Counted from the first letter of the stretch, positions 26,013 to 35,015 are shown. The stretch: DNA of 64,000 bases from Myxococcales bacterium (GCA_020633335.1 JACKDU010000001.1:248001-312000); one strand, 5' to 3'. A program made the numbers and translations. The notes: generated by a model not told the origin, from the sequence alone.

Positions 26013-28775
26013 CTAGGGTGTCGCGGCGTCGGCCTCCTCCGGGGGCAGGGCGCGGGTGAGGGCGCGGGCTGCTTCCAGGAGCGCCCGCGGGAGCGGCTGC
26101 GGGCTGCCCTCGGCGATCGGCCCCAGGGCGGTGATCGCCGCCTGCAGCGGCTCACGGGCGCGCTCGGGCGTCCCCTGGGCGAGGAAGGCCCGGGCCTCGC
26201 CGATCCGCGCGTCGGCGAGGAGGGGGGCGACGCCGGGGAGCTCGCCGTGGGGCGCGAGGGCGGTGATCGCCGCGGCGAAGGCGTCGCCGGCCGCCGCCGG
26301 ATCGCCGCCGAGGAGCCCGCTGTGGCCGCGACCCAGCTCGCGCCAGGCTCCCATCCACTCCGCGTCCATGGGGGCGATCGGCGCCTCGAGGCAGGCCGCG
26401 ATCCCGCGGGCGGCGCTCGCCGCCTCGCCCTCCCGCCCCTGGGCCTCGAGGCCGTGGAGGAGGTCGTGGTAGCAGGCGACGCAGAGCTCGTAGCGGCCGG
26501 GGCAGAGCGCCTGAATCTTCGGACAGGTGTTCTGGCGGAGCTCGAGGGCCCGACCGGGCGCGCTCGTGTCCGCGCGGGTCAGCGCCAGCGTCAGCAGGGT
26601 GAGGTGATCGGGTCCGAGGCGCGCCCGCAGATCGTCGGCGACCGCGTCGAAGAGGCGCTCGCGCTCCGCCGGGTCGTCGGTCGCCAGCGCGAGGTTGCGG
26701 CGGTAGCCCGACGCCCGCTCGATCGGATCGACGCGGGGATCGTCGGCCGCCAGCCGCACCGCCTCGGCGAAGCGCTCGCGCGCGCCGGCCCGATCGCCGC
26801 GGAGGTCGAGGAGGACGCCGACGTTGTTGCTCACCAGCGCCTGGAGGTCGCCGCGCTCGCCGAGGCGGGCGACCAGCGCCTCGGCGTGGGCGCGATCGAG
26901 GAGGGGATCGCCGCGCCCCGGCGCTGGCTCGATCCCTCGGGTGAAGAGGAGGCGAGCGCTGGCCTCAGCCGCGGTGGCGTCGTCGCCGGCCGCGCTCGCG
27001 GCGACGAGGGCGTCCTCGAGGGCGGCGTTGGCCGCCGGCCAGGCGAGGGCCGCGATCGCGATCCGACCCTCGGCGAGGGCCGCCTCGCCGACGAGCGGCG
27101 GGTAGCCGAGCCCGGCCGCCTCCTCGCGGAGCGCGGTCGCGGCCCGGAGCGCCCCCTCGTGGCGGCCGGCGTGGACCATCAGCTCGGCCTGGGTGAGGCG
27201 CCGGCGGACGCCCTCGACGGCCTCGCGGAGCGTCGGATCCGCGGGCGGTGGGATCGCGGCCAGGAGCGCCTCGTCGTCCTCGCAGGCCGCCAGGGGCGGG
27301 AGCTTCTGGACCACGAGCGGCGCGTCGCGGAGCGCCTCCGGGTCGCCCTCGTCGAGGAGCGCGAGGGCGTCGGCCATCGCCGCCTTGCGGCCGGCGAGGC
27401 AGCGCATCTGGGCGTCGAGGAGCGCGTCGGAGCGCGCGCCGCTCTGGTTGCCGAGGCAGGCGCGCTGGTGGAGCGCGGCCCAGCCGGCGGCGTACTCGTC
27501 GAGGGCGCCGAGGGTGTGGGCCTCGGTCGCCCCGCGGATCGCCTCGGGGAGCGCGGCGATCCGCCCGCGCAGGCGATCGGCCGCGGCCCCATCCCAGACC
27601 GCGGCGATCGCCGCGGCGCCGCCCGTGCAGACCTCCGGCGCGCCGCCGCCGGCCGTCAGCGCGCCGCCTGCGAGAGCTGCCCCAAGGGCCAGGCCGCCGA
27701 GGCCGAGCCAGCGTCGGCGGGTGCGCGCGGGGTCGCGGTCGAGGGCGGCGATGTACGCTTCGAAGGAGGGCCAGCGATCCTCGGGGCGGAGCTGGAGCCC
27801 GCGCCGCACCGCGGCGTCGAGCCAGGCCGGGACCTCGCGGCCCGGCGGCGGCTCGCTGATCTCGCCGCGGAGGACCGCGCGGGCGATCAGCGCGAGGCTC
27901 TCTCCGGCGAAGGGGCGCTGGCCGTGGAGGCCCTCGAAGAGGGCGATCGAGAACGAGAAGATGTCGCTCGCCGGGCCGGCGGGCGCGGCCTTGTGCTGCT
28001 CGGGCGACATGTACATCGGCGTCCCCATCAGCACGCCGGTGGCGGTCAGCGAGTCGGCGAGGAGCGGCACCTCGCCCGGGTTGATGTCGCCCGGGGCGGC
28101 CGCGGCGGCGCCCTCGGGGAGCGCCGGTCGATCCTCGCGCGCGAGCCCAAAGTCGGCGACCCGCACCCGCCCGTCGTCGGCGAGGAGGACGTTGTCGGGC
28201 TTGAAGTCGCGGTGGACCAGGCCGACCGCGTGGGCGGCCTGGAGGCCGCGGGCGGCCTCGATGAATTGGCGGACCACCTCCCGCCAGCCCCGCGGGCGCT
28301 CGCTCAGCCAGTGCGCGAGGGTCTGCCCGCGGATCAGCTCCATCGCCACGAAGACCTGATCACCGACCATGCCGACGTCGTGGACCTGGACGACGTTGGG
28401 GTGGGAGAGGCGGGCCATCGCCTGGGCCTCGCGGAGGAGGCGGGCCTGCGACTCGCCGCCGCCGCGATCGGGCTTGAGGAGCTTGATCGCCACCCGGCGG
28501 TCGAGCTCGGGGTCGTAGGCCTCGACCACGACCCCCATACCGCCGGCGCCGAGCGGCCGGATCACCATGTAGCGGCCGATCCGGGCGGGGATCGGCGCGG
28601 GGATCGGCGTCGGCCCGTCGCTCCGCAGGGTGTCGCGGGTGACGATCGTCCCGTGGCCGCTGGCGGCGGTGTCGGCGAGGCCGAGGCGGCGGCGCTCGAC
28701 GATCGACGCCGACGCCGGCGGGTCGGTCGAGAGCGCGGTCTGGTCGATCGCGCTATTTGCGGTGTCGGGGGCCAT
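26013..28775 (-). CDS. Ser/Thr protein kinase with membrane anchor and TPR-like region (Pkn type)
   Basis: A 920-aa paralogue of the kinase at 22152-24932 with the same layout. It has LGAGGMGVVVEAYD (75-88), Lys98, HRDFKPDNV (Asp190) and DFG (208-210), a membrane helix at about 355-378, then a helical repeat region. Unlike the first, the repeat region has a four-Cys cluster around TCPKIQALCPGRYELCVAC (about 750-770), which could bind metal or form disulfides. The dispersed palindrome occurs twice inside it (26511-26527 and 27677-27693). The kinase should be active; targets are unknown. Confidence 0.9.
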   Translation of the reverse strand: MAPDTANSAIDQTALSTDPPASASIVERRRLGLADTAASGHGTIVTRDTLRSDGPTPIPAPIPARIGRYMVIRPLGAGGMGVVVEAYDPELDRRVAIKLLKPDRGGGESQARLLREAQAMARLSHPNVVQVHDVGMVGDQVFVAMELIRGQTLAHWLSERPRGWREVVRQFIEAARGLQAAHAVGLVHRDFKPDNVLLADDGRVRVADFGLAREDRPALPEGAAAAAPGDINPGEVPLLADSLTATGVLMGTPMYMSPEQHKAAPAGPASDIFSFSIALFEGLHGQRPFAGESLALIARAVLRGEISEPPPGREVPAWLDAAVRRGLQLRPEDRWPSFEAYIAALDRDPARTRRRWLGLGGLALGAALAGGALTAGGGAPEVCTGGAAAIAAVWDGAAADRLRGRIAALPEAIRGATEAHTLGALDEYAAGWAALHQRACLGNQSGARSDALLDAQMRCLAGRKAAMADALALLDEGDPEALRDAPLVVQKLPPLAACEDDEALLAAIPPPADPTLREAVEGVRRRLTQAELMVHAGRHEGALRAATALREEAAGLGYPPLVGEAALAEGRIAIAALAWPAANAALEDALVAASAAGDDATAAEASARLLFTRGIEPAPGRGDPLLDRAHAEALVARLGERGDLQALVSNNVGVLLDLRGDRAGARERFAEAVRLAADDPRVDPIERASGYRRNLALATDDPAERERLFDAVADDLRARLGPDHLTLLTLALTRADTSAPGRALELRQNTCPKIQALCPGRYELCVACYHDLLHGLEAQGREGEAASAARGIAACLEAPIAPMDAEWMGAWRELGRGHSGLLGGDPAAAGDAFAAAITALAPHGELPGVAPLLADARIGEARAFLAQGTPERAREPLQAAITALGPIAEGSPQPLPRALLEAARALTRALPPEEADAATP

Positions 28776-28799
28776 CGTCGTCCGCTGGGGTCGTTGCGA

Positions 28800-29783
28800 T
28801 CAGTCGGCGGTGTTGGGGAGCATCGTCCGCCAGATGACGCCGTCCGAGAAGCCCACGTCGTCGGTGCAGGTCGGGATCGAGCACTCCTCGAGGACCTCGG
28901 CGAGCTCGGCGTGGCGCGGCGTGTTCAGGCAGTAGGCGCCGTCCTTGGTCCAGTAGGCCTCGAGCGCGACCTCGTCGGTCGGCGGCTCGACGAGGCTCAT
29001 GTAGTCGCGCCAGGCGACCTGGGTCCCGCTGGCGGTGAAGGAGACGCCGGTGCCGCAGTAGTCGGCGGTGATCATCCGCAGGGTCGCCTGCCGCTCGTCG
29101 AGCGACGCCCCGCGGCCGCCGTGGGGGCCGAAGTCCATCAGCTTCATCTTGGCGGCGGCCTCGCCGACGCAGGCGATCGACACCGAGCGCGGCGACGCAG
29201 AGACCGTGTGATCCGTGCGGTCGTAGAGCTCGTCGGCGATCAGCGTGAACCACTGGTTCTCCGGGCTGGTCGACGGGCAGAGCTGGTGCATCTGCTCGTC
29301 GGGGCCCATGTAGGCGGCCTTGTAGGCGGTGATCGTCCCGCCATCGGACGACCACGAGGGGACCTTGTCGTCGTAGTCGGTGATCGTCAGCGTGATCATC
29401 GCGCCGCCGTTCATCTCGAGGGCGATCTTGGCGCCGAGGAACTGGTCGTCTTTGATCTCGACGACGTCGGGGTCGCTCGGGTCGAGGCCGAGGAAGCGCT
29501 CGGTGATCGGGTCGATGTCCAGCTTGAAGGGCCGCCCCTGCAGCGTGGTCCCCGGCCAGAGCTTGACCCCGCCGGTCGACACCAGGTCGAGGTGGATGTC
29601 GGAGACCTCTGCGTTGCTGATGATCGGCGAGTTGCCATAGGTCGAGCCGCACCAGGTGCAGCCCCAGGGGCGCACCTTCACCGCCCCGTCTTCCCCGAAT
29701 CCTGCCGGCTCGTCACAGCCGGCCATCATGGCGAGGGCGAGGGCGGGGAGGAAGGCGAGGGAGGTCGAGGGGCGCTTGAACAT
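28800..29783 (-). CDS. lipoprotein with ADYC-type domain
   Basis: A 327-aa protein. The signal peptide ends in a lipobox MMAGC (Cys23). The mature protein has WGCTWCGSTYGNSP near its start and the signature MITADYCGTGVSFTASGTQV in the middle, which I recognise as the ADYC domain of myxobacterial secreted proteins of unknown function. Several further cysteines probably form disulfides. GGAGA lies before the ATG, next to a small hairpin (29804-29819) that could mask it. It starts 24 nt downstream of the second kinase in genome position but precedes nothing in its own direction except that kinase. Confidence 0.75.
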   Translation of the reverse strand: MFKRPSTSLAFLPALALAMMAGCDEPAGFGEDGAVKVRPWGCTWCGSTYGNSPIISNAEVSDIHLDLVSTGGVKLWPGTTLQGRPFKLDIDPITERFLGLDPSDPDVVEIKDDQFLGAKIALEMNGGAMITLTITDYDDKVPSWSSDGGTITAYKAAYMGPDEQMHQLCPSTSPENQWFTLIADELYDRTDHTVSASPRSVSIACVGEAAAKMKLMDFGPHGGRGASLDERQATLRMITADYCGTGVSFTASGTQVAWRDYMSLVEPPTDEVALEAYWTKDGAYCLNTPRHAELAEVLEECSIPTCTDDVGFSDGVIWRTMLPNTAD

Positions 29784-29987
29784 GGCGGCTTCTCCGGATT
29801 GATGTGGGCCAGAGCCCACGCGCCCCCTCGAGAATGCAGGTCCCGGGCGAGACAAAAAACTCCAATGATCTCCGTGTTTGGGCCCGAGGCGCGCCGTCGC
29901 TCGCGGCCTCGCCGTGGGCCATGGGGGCTGGGGAGCGGGCCAGAGACCCCCGTGCTGCGGCGGCCCCCCAGCCGCTCTTCGAGGCGC
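29784..29987. other. intergenic region between divergent genes
   Basis: Part of a 319-bp gap. It holds the short leader of the ADYC lipoprotein and an A/T-richer patch at 29854-29877. No gene is supported on either strand. Confidence 0.5.
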
Positions 29988-30035
29988 TGTCCCGGGACAC
30001 CGGGGGCGTCCCGGGACAATTGTCCCGGACACTCC
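29988..30035. promoter_or_regulatory. cluster of palindromic operator-like sites upstream of the FHA/sigma-54 activator
   Basis: TGTCCCGGGACA (29988-29999) is a perfect 12-bp palindrome. Eleven nt later CCGGGACAATTGTCCCGG (30011-30028) is a perfect 18-bp palindrome, flanked by further TCC/GGAC half-sites. The pair lies 68-115 nt before the start of the activator gene and could bind a dimeric regulator on two sites. It shares the TGTCC/GGACA arms of the palindrome dispersed through the window. Confidence 0.55.
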
Positions 30036-30102
30036 ACGGCCGCGCGCGCCCCCCAGGCGCGGGTCTAGAGGCCCCGCCGCCGCCCGTGCAAGACTCCACG
30101 AG

Positions 30103-31530
30103 GTGCCCTCCCTGCCGCCCGAGACCGTCTCCTGCGAGATCGCGCCGAGCGTCCGCCAGGAGCCGTGGATCTGCCGCCTCAGCGTGGTCGCGCCGCGCGA
30201 GCTCCGGGGGGTGATCGCGCTCGACGAGGCCCCGCGGACGATCGGCCGCCAGGCCGACCCGCCGCTCGGCTCGAGCGTCCCCCACCGCACGGTCTCGCGC
30301 CGCCACCTCGAATTCCGCTGGGACCCGAAGGCTTGCCGTCACCTCGTCCGCGACCTCGGCTCGCGCAACGGCTCGGCGATCTTCGGCCAGCCCCTCGGCG
30401 AGCTCCCGCGGGTCCTCGACGACAACGCGGTGCTCCGCTTCGGCGACGTGGTCGCGGTCTACGAGCGCCGTCGCGGGCCGCTCGTCGATCCGCCGACGGT
30501 CGATCGGGCGGCGGTCCCCGGCGAGGCGCTGGCGATCGTCGCGCTGCGGGCGGCGATCGCCCGGGCCGCCCGCGACCCCTCCCCGGTCCTCCTGATCGGC
30601 GAGAGCGGCAGCGGCAAGGAGCGCTGCGCCGCCGAGCTCCACCGCCTCTCGCGGCGGCGCGGCCCGCTGGTCACCCTCAACTGCGCGGCCCTGAGCCCGC
30701 AGCTGATCGAGAGCCAGCTCTTCGGCCACCAGCGCGGCGCCTTCACCGGCGCGACCCAGTCGCAGGTCGGCCTCTTCAGGGCGGCCGACGGCGGCACCCT
30801 CTTCCTCGACGAGATCGGCGAGCTCCCGCTCGACCTCCAGCCCAAGCTCCTGCGGGCGATCGAGTCCGGCGAGATCCTGCCGCTCGGGACCACCACCCAC
30901 CTCCGCGTCGATGCTCGGGTGATCGCCGCGACCAACCGCGACCTCGCGGCGATGGTCGACGCCGGCGAGTTCCGCCGCGACCTCCACGCCCGCCTCGCGC
31001 TCTGGAACCTCGAGGTCCCCGCGCTCGCCCGCCGGCGGGTCGACATCCTCGAGTGGATCGAGCGCCTCGCCACGATCTGGGCGGCGGAGCGCGGGCTCGA
31101 GCGGCCGCCGCGGATCGATCTGACGCCGGCGGCCGCGGCCCTGGTGGTCGGTCACCGCTGGCCCGACAACCTCCGCGGCGTCCACCGCCTGATCCACGAG
31201 CTCGCCCACCGCGAGGGCGAGGGTGCCCTCCCCGAGGCGGTGATGCCCGAGTGGCTCAAGAGACAGGTCGCCTCCGGCGAGGCGCCGCCGGCGAGCGCGG
31301 CCGCGCTGACCCCCGCGGCCGTCGAGCCCGGGCCGACCCCCGCGGCCGCCGAGCCCGGGCCCAGCGCCGGCGGCAAGCTCCGCCCGCGGCCGAGCCGGAG
31401 CGAGCTGATCGCCGCGCTGGTCGACAACGGCTGGAACCTCAGCGCGACCGCCCGCCACTACGAGCGCGACCGCAAGCAGATCAGCCGGTGGATCGTGATG
31501 TACGAGATCGAGGTCCCGAGCGGCGAGTGA
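30103..31530 (+). CDS. sigma-54-dependent transcriptional activator with FHA sensor
   Basis: A 475-aa protein from a GTG. Residues ~25-120 form an FHA domain (RTIGR at 46-50, SRRHLEF at 65-71, DLGSRNGS at 84-91), which binds phosphothreonine. An AAA+ domain follows with Walker A GESGSGKE (166-173), the sigma-54-contacting GAFTGA (212-217) and Walker B GTLFLDEIGE. After a Pro/Ala linker comes a Fis-type helix-turn-helix (DNGWNLSATARHYERDRKQI). It would couple Ser/Thr kinase signals to sigma-54 promoters. The two kinases nearby are possible partners; that link is inferred from proximity only. Confidence 0.93.
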   Translation: MPSLPPETVSCEIAPSVRQEPWICRLSVVAPRELRGVIALDEAPRTIGRQADPPLGSSVPHRTVSRRHLEFRWDPKACRHLVRDLGSRNGSAIFGQPLGELPRVLDDNAVLRFGDVVAVYERRRGPLVDPPTVDRAAVPGEALAIVALRAAIARAARDPSPVLLIGESGSGKERCAAELHRLSRRRGPLVTLNCAALSPQLIESQLFGHQRGAFTGATQSQVGLFRAADGGTLFLDEIGELPLDLQPKLLRAIESGEILPLGTTTHLRVDARVIAATNRDLAAMVDAGEFRRDLHARLALWNLEVPALARRRVDILEWIERLATIWAAERGLERPPRIDLTPAAAALVVGHRWPDNLRGVHRLIHELAHREGEGALPEAVMPEWLKRQVASGEAPPASAAALTPAAVEPGPTPAAAEPGPSAGGKLRPRPSRSELIAALVDNGWNLSATARHYERDRKQISRWIVMYEIEVPSGE

Positions 31531-31554
31531 GCGCTGCCCTCGCTCCCGAAGAAG

Positions 31555-31570
31555 ATGTCCCTTGGGACAT
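31555..31570. repeat. dispersed imperfect palindrome (representative copy)
   Basis: ATGTCCCTTGGGACAT, the most symmetrical copy of a short element that recurs about 20 times. Other copies are at 780-794, 1609-1625, 8640-8656, 24731-24760 (two), 26511-26527, 27677-27693, 33179-33195, 34631-34647, 39042-39058, 42746-42763, 43536-43553, 44176-44209 (two), 49347-49363, 52270-52285, 54402-54420, 58001-58019 and 58991-59007. Weaker ones are at 60964-60980 and 61485-61502. The common core is TGTCC-N4-GGACA with degenerate arms. Confidence 0.7.
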
Positions 31571-31575
31571 CCAGG

Positions 31576-32103
31576 CTAGCGACCCGCGGCGAAGGGATCC
31601 TTGACCCCCTCGCCGTCGCCGGCCTTGGCCGCGGGGGCCTTGGCCGCGCCCGCCCAGGGATCCTTGACCTCTCCGGAGGTCGGCGTCGGCGGGGCGGCGA
31701 AGGGGTCCTTGATCTCCCCCGCGGCCGGGGGCGCGGGCTCGCCGGCGAAGGGGTTCTTCAGATCGGCGTCGGCGGGCGCGGCGGCGGGCGGCGGCGGGGC
31801 GGCGAAGGGGTCCTTGAGCTCGCCGGCGGCGGTCGACCCGGAGGGGGGCGTGCCGGCGAAGGGGTCCTTGAGCTCGCCAGGCGCGGCTGGCGTCTTCCCG
31901 GCGTCGGCGGCGGGTTTGGCCTCGCCGGCGAAGGGATCCTTGAGGTCATTGACCAGCGAGTGGAGGCCGGCGGCCGCCTTCTTCGAGTCGCTGGCGGCGG
32001 CCTCCGGCTGCCCGCAGGCGATCACGGTCACCAGGGCGGCGAGGGCGGCGAGGCCGGCGATCAGGCCGGTGTTGACGGGTCGGGGGCTCGGGCTCGGCGA
32101 CAT
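31576..32103 (-). CDS. lipoprotein with seven LKDPFAG repeats
   Basis: A 175-aa protein. The signal peptide ends in lipobox VIAC (Cys30). The mature protein is almost entirely Ala/Pro-rich linkers separating seven copies of a short motif: LKDPFAGE, LKDPFAGT, LKDPFAAP, LKNPFAGE, IKDPFAAP, VKDPWAGA and VKDPFAAG. Spacing is about 18-22 residues. It looks intrinsically disordered, with evenly spaced aromatic-acidic binding motifs, as a tether or multivalent scaffold would have. I know no assigned function. It is divergent from the TPR protein at 32225; both promoters lie in the gap. Confidence 0.8.
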   Translation of the reverse strand: MSPSPSPRPVNTGLIAGLAALAALVTVIACGQPEAAASDSKKAAAGLHSLVNDLKDPFAGEAKPAADAGKTPAAPGELKDPFAGTPPSGSTAAGELKDPFAAPPPPAAAPADADLKNPFAGEPAPPAAGEIKDPFAAPPTPTSGEVKDPWAGAAKAPAAKAGDGEGVKDPFAAGR

Positions 32104-32125
32104 CGCAACCTCCAGGGGACCTCCG

Positions 32126-32154
32126 AGGATAGTCAGGCGCCGACGTCGCGGCAA
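32126..32154 (-). promoter_or_regulatory. promoter of the LKDPF-repeat lipoprotein
   Basis: On the minus strand TTGCCG (32149-32154), a 17-bp spacer, TATCCT (32126-32131), 22 nt before the ATG. Confidence 0.68.
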
Positions 32155-32173
32155 AGGCCGATCGCGCGGTCGC

Positions 32174-32202
32174 TTGGAGGGCCGGCGGCCCGGGGCTATC
32201 CT
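32174..32202 (+). promoter_or_regulatory. promoter of the TPR protein
   Basis: TTGGAG (32174-32179), a 17-bp spacer, TATCCT (32197-32202), 22 nt before the GTG. The -10 hexamer and its distance from the start are identical to the divergent promoter, so the pair may be co-regulated. Confidence 0.65.
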
Positions 32203-32224
32203 GCCGCCGGCGAGGCGAGGGGCC

Positions 32225-34687
32225 GTGCGTAACCCACGAGAGCGGATCCAGGGGATCGCCGCCGGTCTGCGCCCGCGGCGTCGACGTCGGCTCCTCGTCG
32301 TGCTCGCCGTCGGGCTCGTCGGCCTCGGCGTCGCGCTCGCGCTCCGCTGGTCGGGCGGCGCCTCCCAGGAGGATCGCGCGGAGCGGGCGCGGGTGCTCCT
32401 CCGCCGCGGCGGGCCGACCGACCTCCGCAACGCCGACGCCGAGCTCACGGCCGCGCTCGCCTCGGGCCCCGACAACGCCTGCCTCCACGCGGCCCAGGAC
32501 CTCCTCCGCGCCCACCTCTGGGTCGAGTACGGCCTCCTCCCCGACGCGGCGATCACCGAGGGCGGCGAGGAGGAGCGCGGCCGCTGCCGCGACGCCCGGA
32601 TCACCGACGGGCTCCTCGCCTTCGCCAGCGGCGACCTGGCGGCGGCCGAGGGGGCGCTCGCGGCGGCCGAGGGGGCGCCGACGCGGCCGAGCCTGGCCCC
32701 GAGCCACCACACCTGGCTTGTTGCGCGAATTGCGCTGGCGGGCCCGGAGCCCCTCCCGCCGGAGCGCCTGGAGGCCCTCGAGGCCGGCCTCGCGGCGGCG
32801 ATCCGCGAGGACCCGGAGAGCGCCGCCTACCGCCGCCTCGAGGCCGAGCTCCGCCTCCGCCGCGGCGACGTCGAGGGGGCGCTGGCGGCCCTCGCCCGCG
32901 CCCGCGAGCTCAGCCGCACCCACCTCGGGCTGGCGGCCGACGAGGCGCTCTATCTCGCGTCGCGGCGCCGCGAGCTCTCGTCGGTCGCCGACCTCGCCGA
33001 TCAGCTCCTGGCGCTCGATCCTGGCGCGATCGGCCCCTACGACCGCGGTCGGGCGATCCTCGCGCGGGCGATCGTCCACCTCCACAGCGGCGAGGTCGGG
33101 CTCGCCCGCCGCCGCCTCGAGGAGGCCTGGGCGATCCTGCCGGCCTGGGATCACCTCGCCCGCCGCCTCGCGCTCGACCTGTCCCTTGAGACCGGTGAGA
33201 GCGGGCAGGCGCGGGCGTGGATCGCCGAGGCCGCGCTCGATCCGACGAGCGCGGCGGTCTACCGCGCCTGGGCCGATCTCGTCGACGGCGAGGTGATGAC
33301 CAGCCTGGCGGCGCTCGCCGAGCTCCCGCAGCGCGAGCCCCGGGTCGCCTACCTCCAGGCGCTCGCGCTGGTCGAGCAGCAGCGCCTCGCGGAGGCCGGC
33401 CCCTGGGTCGCCCGCGCGCTCCAGCTCTTCCCCGGCTGGGTCGAGCTCGAGGTCGCGTCGGCCCGGGTGGCGGTCGCGGAGGGCGACCGCGCGGCCGCGC
33501 TGCGGCGCCTCCAGGGGCTCGCGGAGGAGGAGAGCTACGCGCCGCGGGCGTGGACTGGGCTCGGCGAGGCCTACCTCGCGCACGCCCGCGATCGGGCGGT
33601 CCCGGACGCGCTGCCGCGGGCCCACAAGGCGCTGCGCAAGGCGGTCGAGCGCGAGCCCCGGCCGGCCGAGGCGATGCTCCGCCTCGGCGAGGTCTGGCAG
33701 CAGTGGCGGCGCACCGATCCGGAGGGCGAGCGGCGGGCGCTCGAGTGGCTCGAGAAGGCGGCCCAGACCGCGCCGAGCCTGCCGCGCTATCGCCTCGCGC
33801 TGGCCCGCTACCTCGTCGACATCGGCGAGTACAAGCGGGCCGAGGGGCTCCTCCGCGAGCTCATCGACGCCCCCGGGGTCGACGCCCAGCCGGCGCTGGT
33901 CCTCGCCCACCTCGCGCTCGAGGAGGCGGTCGAGCGCGAGTCGCTGAGCGACGAGTTCGACGGCTGGCTGAAGCGGGCGCGCGAGCTCGGGGCCGACGAG
34001 GACGCGCTCCTCCGCCTCGAGGCCCGGGCGGCGCTGGTCACCGGCCGCCGCGGCGCGCTGACGGCGATGAAGCGGGCGCTCGCGCAGCGGGTGGAGGCGC
34101 TGGCCGACGACGTCGAGCTCCGGGTCTTGTACGCCCGCACCCTGATGGCGCTGCGCGAGGACGAGGAGGCGCTGACGATCGTCCGCCGCGGGATCTACGG
34201 CGAGGAGGACGGCGACGGCCGCCTCTTCCTCGCGCTCGCCGAGCTCGAGCTCCGCGACGCCAAGCGCAAGCAGGCGGCGCTCCACGCCCGCGCGGCCTGG
34301 AACCGCCTCCGCGAGTCGGAGCGGCCGACGGTCGAGCTCCTCGCCGCGGCCGACCTCGGCGCCCGCCTCTTCGTCCAGACCGAGGCCGGCCCGCAGGCGC
34401 TCGCGCTGGTCCGCGACCTGACCCGCCACCTCCCGCTCCACGCCGACGCCTGGCGGATCCGCGCCCGCACCGAGCTCGCGCTCAACGAGGCGAGCGACGC
34501 CCGCCGCTCGATCGAGAAGGCGGTCACCCTCGCCCCCGAGAACGCCAAGGTCCACGGCATGCGCGCGCAGATCCTCCTCCGCTTCGGCGCCCGCCCGCGG
34601 GCCAAGGAGGCCTATGCCAGGGCGATCGAGCTGGCCGAAGGGACACCTGACGCGGAGCGCTGGCGGACCGCGCTCAAGCGGCTCTGA
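32225..34687 (+). CDS. large membrane-anchored TPR-repeat protein
   Basis: An 820-aa protein from a GTG preceded by GAGGGG. A basic lead and one membrane helix (about 21-42) precede ~770 residues of helical tandem repeats, with TPR-like units such as AYLQALALVEQQRLAEAGPW and LFLALAELELRDAKRKQAAL. No enzymatic domain is seen. It is probably anchored in the inner membrane with the repeats in the periplasm, acting in complex assembly. Divergence from the LKDPF lipoprotein and matching promoters suggest that the disordered lipoprotein and this scaffold may work together. Confidence 0.8.
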   Translation: MRNPRERIQGIAAGLRPRRRRRLLVVLAVGLVGLGVALALRWSGGASQEDRAERARVLLRRGGPTDLRNADAELTAALASGPDNACLHAAQDLLRAHLWVEYGLLPDAAITEGGEEERGRCRDARITDGLLAFASGDLAAAEGALAAAEGAPTRPSLAPSHHTWLVARIALAGPEPLPPERLEALEAGLAAAIREDPESAAYRRLEAELRLRRGDVEGALAALARARELSRTHLGLAADEALYLASRRRELSSVADLADQLLALDPGAIGPYDRGRAILARAIVHLHSGEVGLARRRLEEAWAILPAWDHLARRLALDLSLETGESGQARAWIAEAALDPTSAAVYRAWADLVDGEVMTSLAALAELPQREPRVAYLQALALVEQQRLAEAGPWVARALQLFPGWVELEVASARVAVAEGDRAAALRRLQGLAEEESYAPRAWTGLGEAYLAHARDRAVPDALPRAHKALRKAVEREPRPAEAMLRLGEVWQQWRRTDPEGERRALEWLEKAAQTAPSLPRYRLALARYLVDIGEYKRAEGLLRELIDAPGVDAQPALVLAHLALEEAVERESLSDEFDGWLKRARELGADEDALLRLEARAALVTGRRGALTAMKRALAQRVEALADDVELRVLYARTLMALREDEEALTIVRRGIYGEEDGDGRLFLALAELELRDAKRKQAALHARAAWNRLRESERPTVELLAAADLGARLFVQTEAGPQALALVRDLTRHLPLHADAWRIRARTELALNEASDARRSIEKAVTLAPENAKVHGMRAQILLRFGARPRAKEAYARAIELAEGTPDAERWRTALKRL

Positions 34688-34734
34688 GGCAACGCGTCGG
34701 ACGCAGCGCGTTCTGCCCGCAGCCGTCGCGACGC

Positions 34735-35000
34735 AGAACGTCCGCCTTCAGCCGCCGCCCACGGCTCCCTCGACGAAGCGCGTCCCGCCTTCGGCCGCCG
34801 CCCACGGCTCCCTCGACGAAGCGCGTCCCGCCTTCGGCCGCCGCCCACGGCTCCCTCGACGAAGCGCGTCCCGCCTTCGGCCGCCGCCCACGGCTCCGTC
34901 GACGAAGCACGTCCCGCCTTCAGCCGCCGCCCACGCCTCCGTCGATGAGGCGCGTCCCGCCTTCAGCCGCCGCCTGCGGCTCCCTCCACGAGGCGGAGGC
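34735..35000. repeat. 43-bp tandem repeat, about six units
   Basis: Units begin with CGCCTTC at 34743, 34786, 34829, 34872, 34915 and 34958, exactly 43 bp apart. Units 2-4 are almost identical and the outer ones diverge. Since 43 is not a multiple of 3 it is not a coding repeat; the ORFs across it have no support. It is part of the 588-bp gap between the TPR protein and the lysozyme. Confidence 0.95.
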
Positions 35001-35015
35001 TGAGAGCGCCGCTGA

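Noticed and set aside
25944..30068. 1374-aa plus-strand ORF
   Set aside because: The longest ORF in the window, but fully antisense to a kinase with all catalytic motifs. It is a mirror image of its codon bias.
34735..35000. CRISPR array
   Set aside because: Repeats are directly adjacent at 43 bp with no unique spacers, and no cas genes are near.
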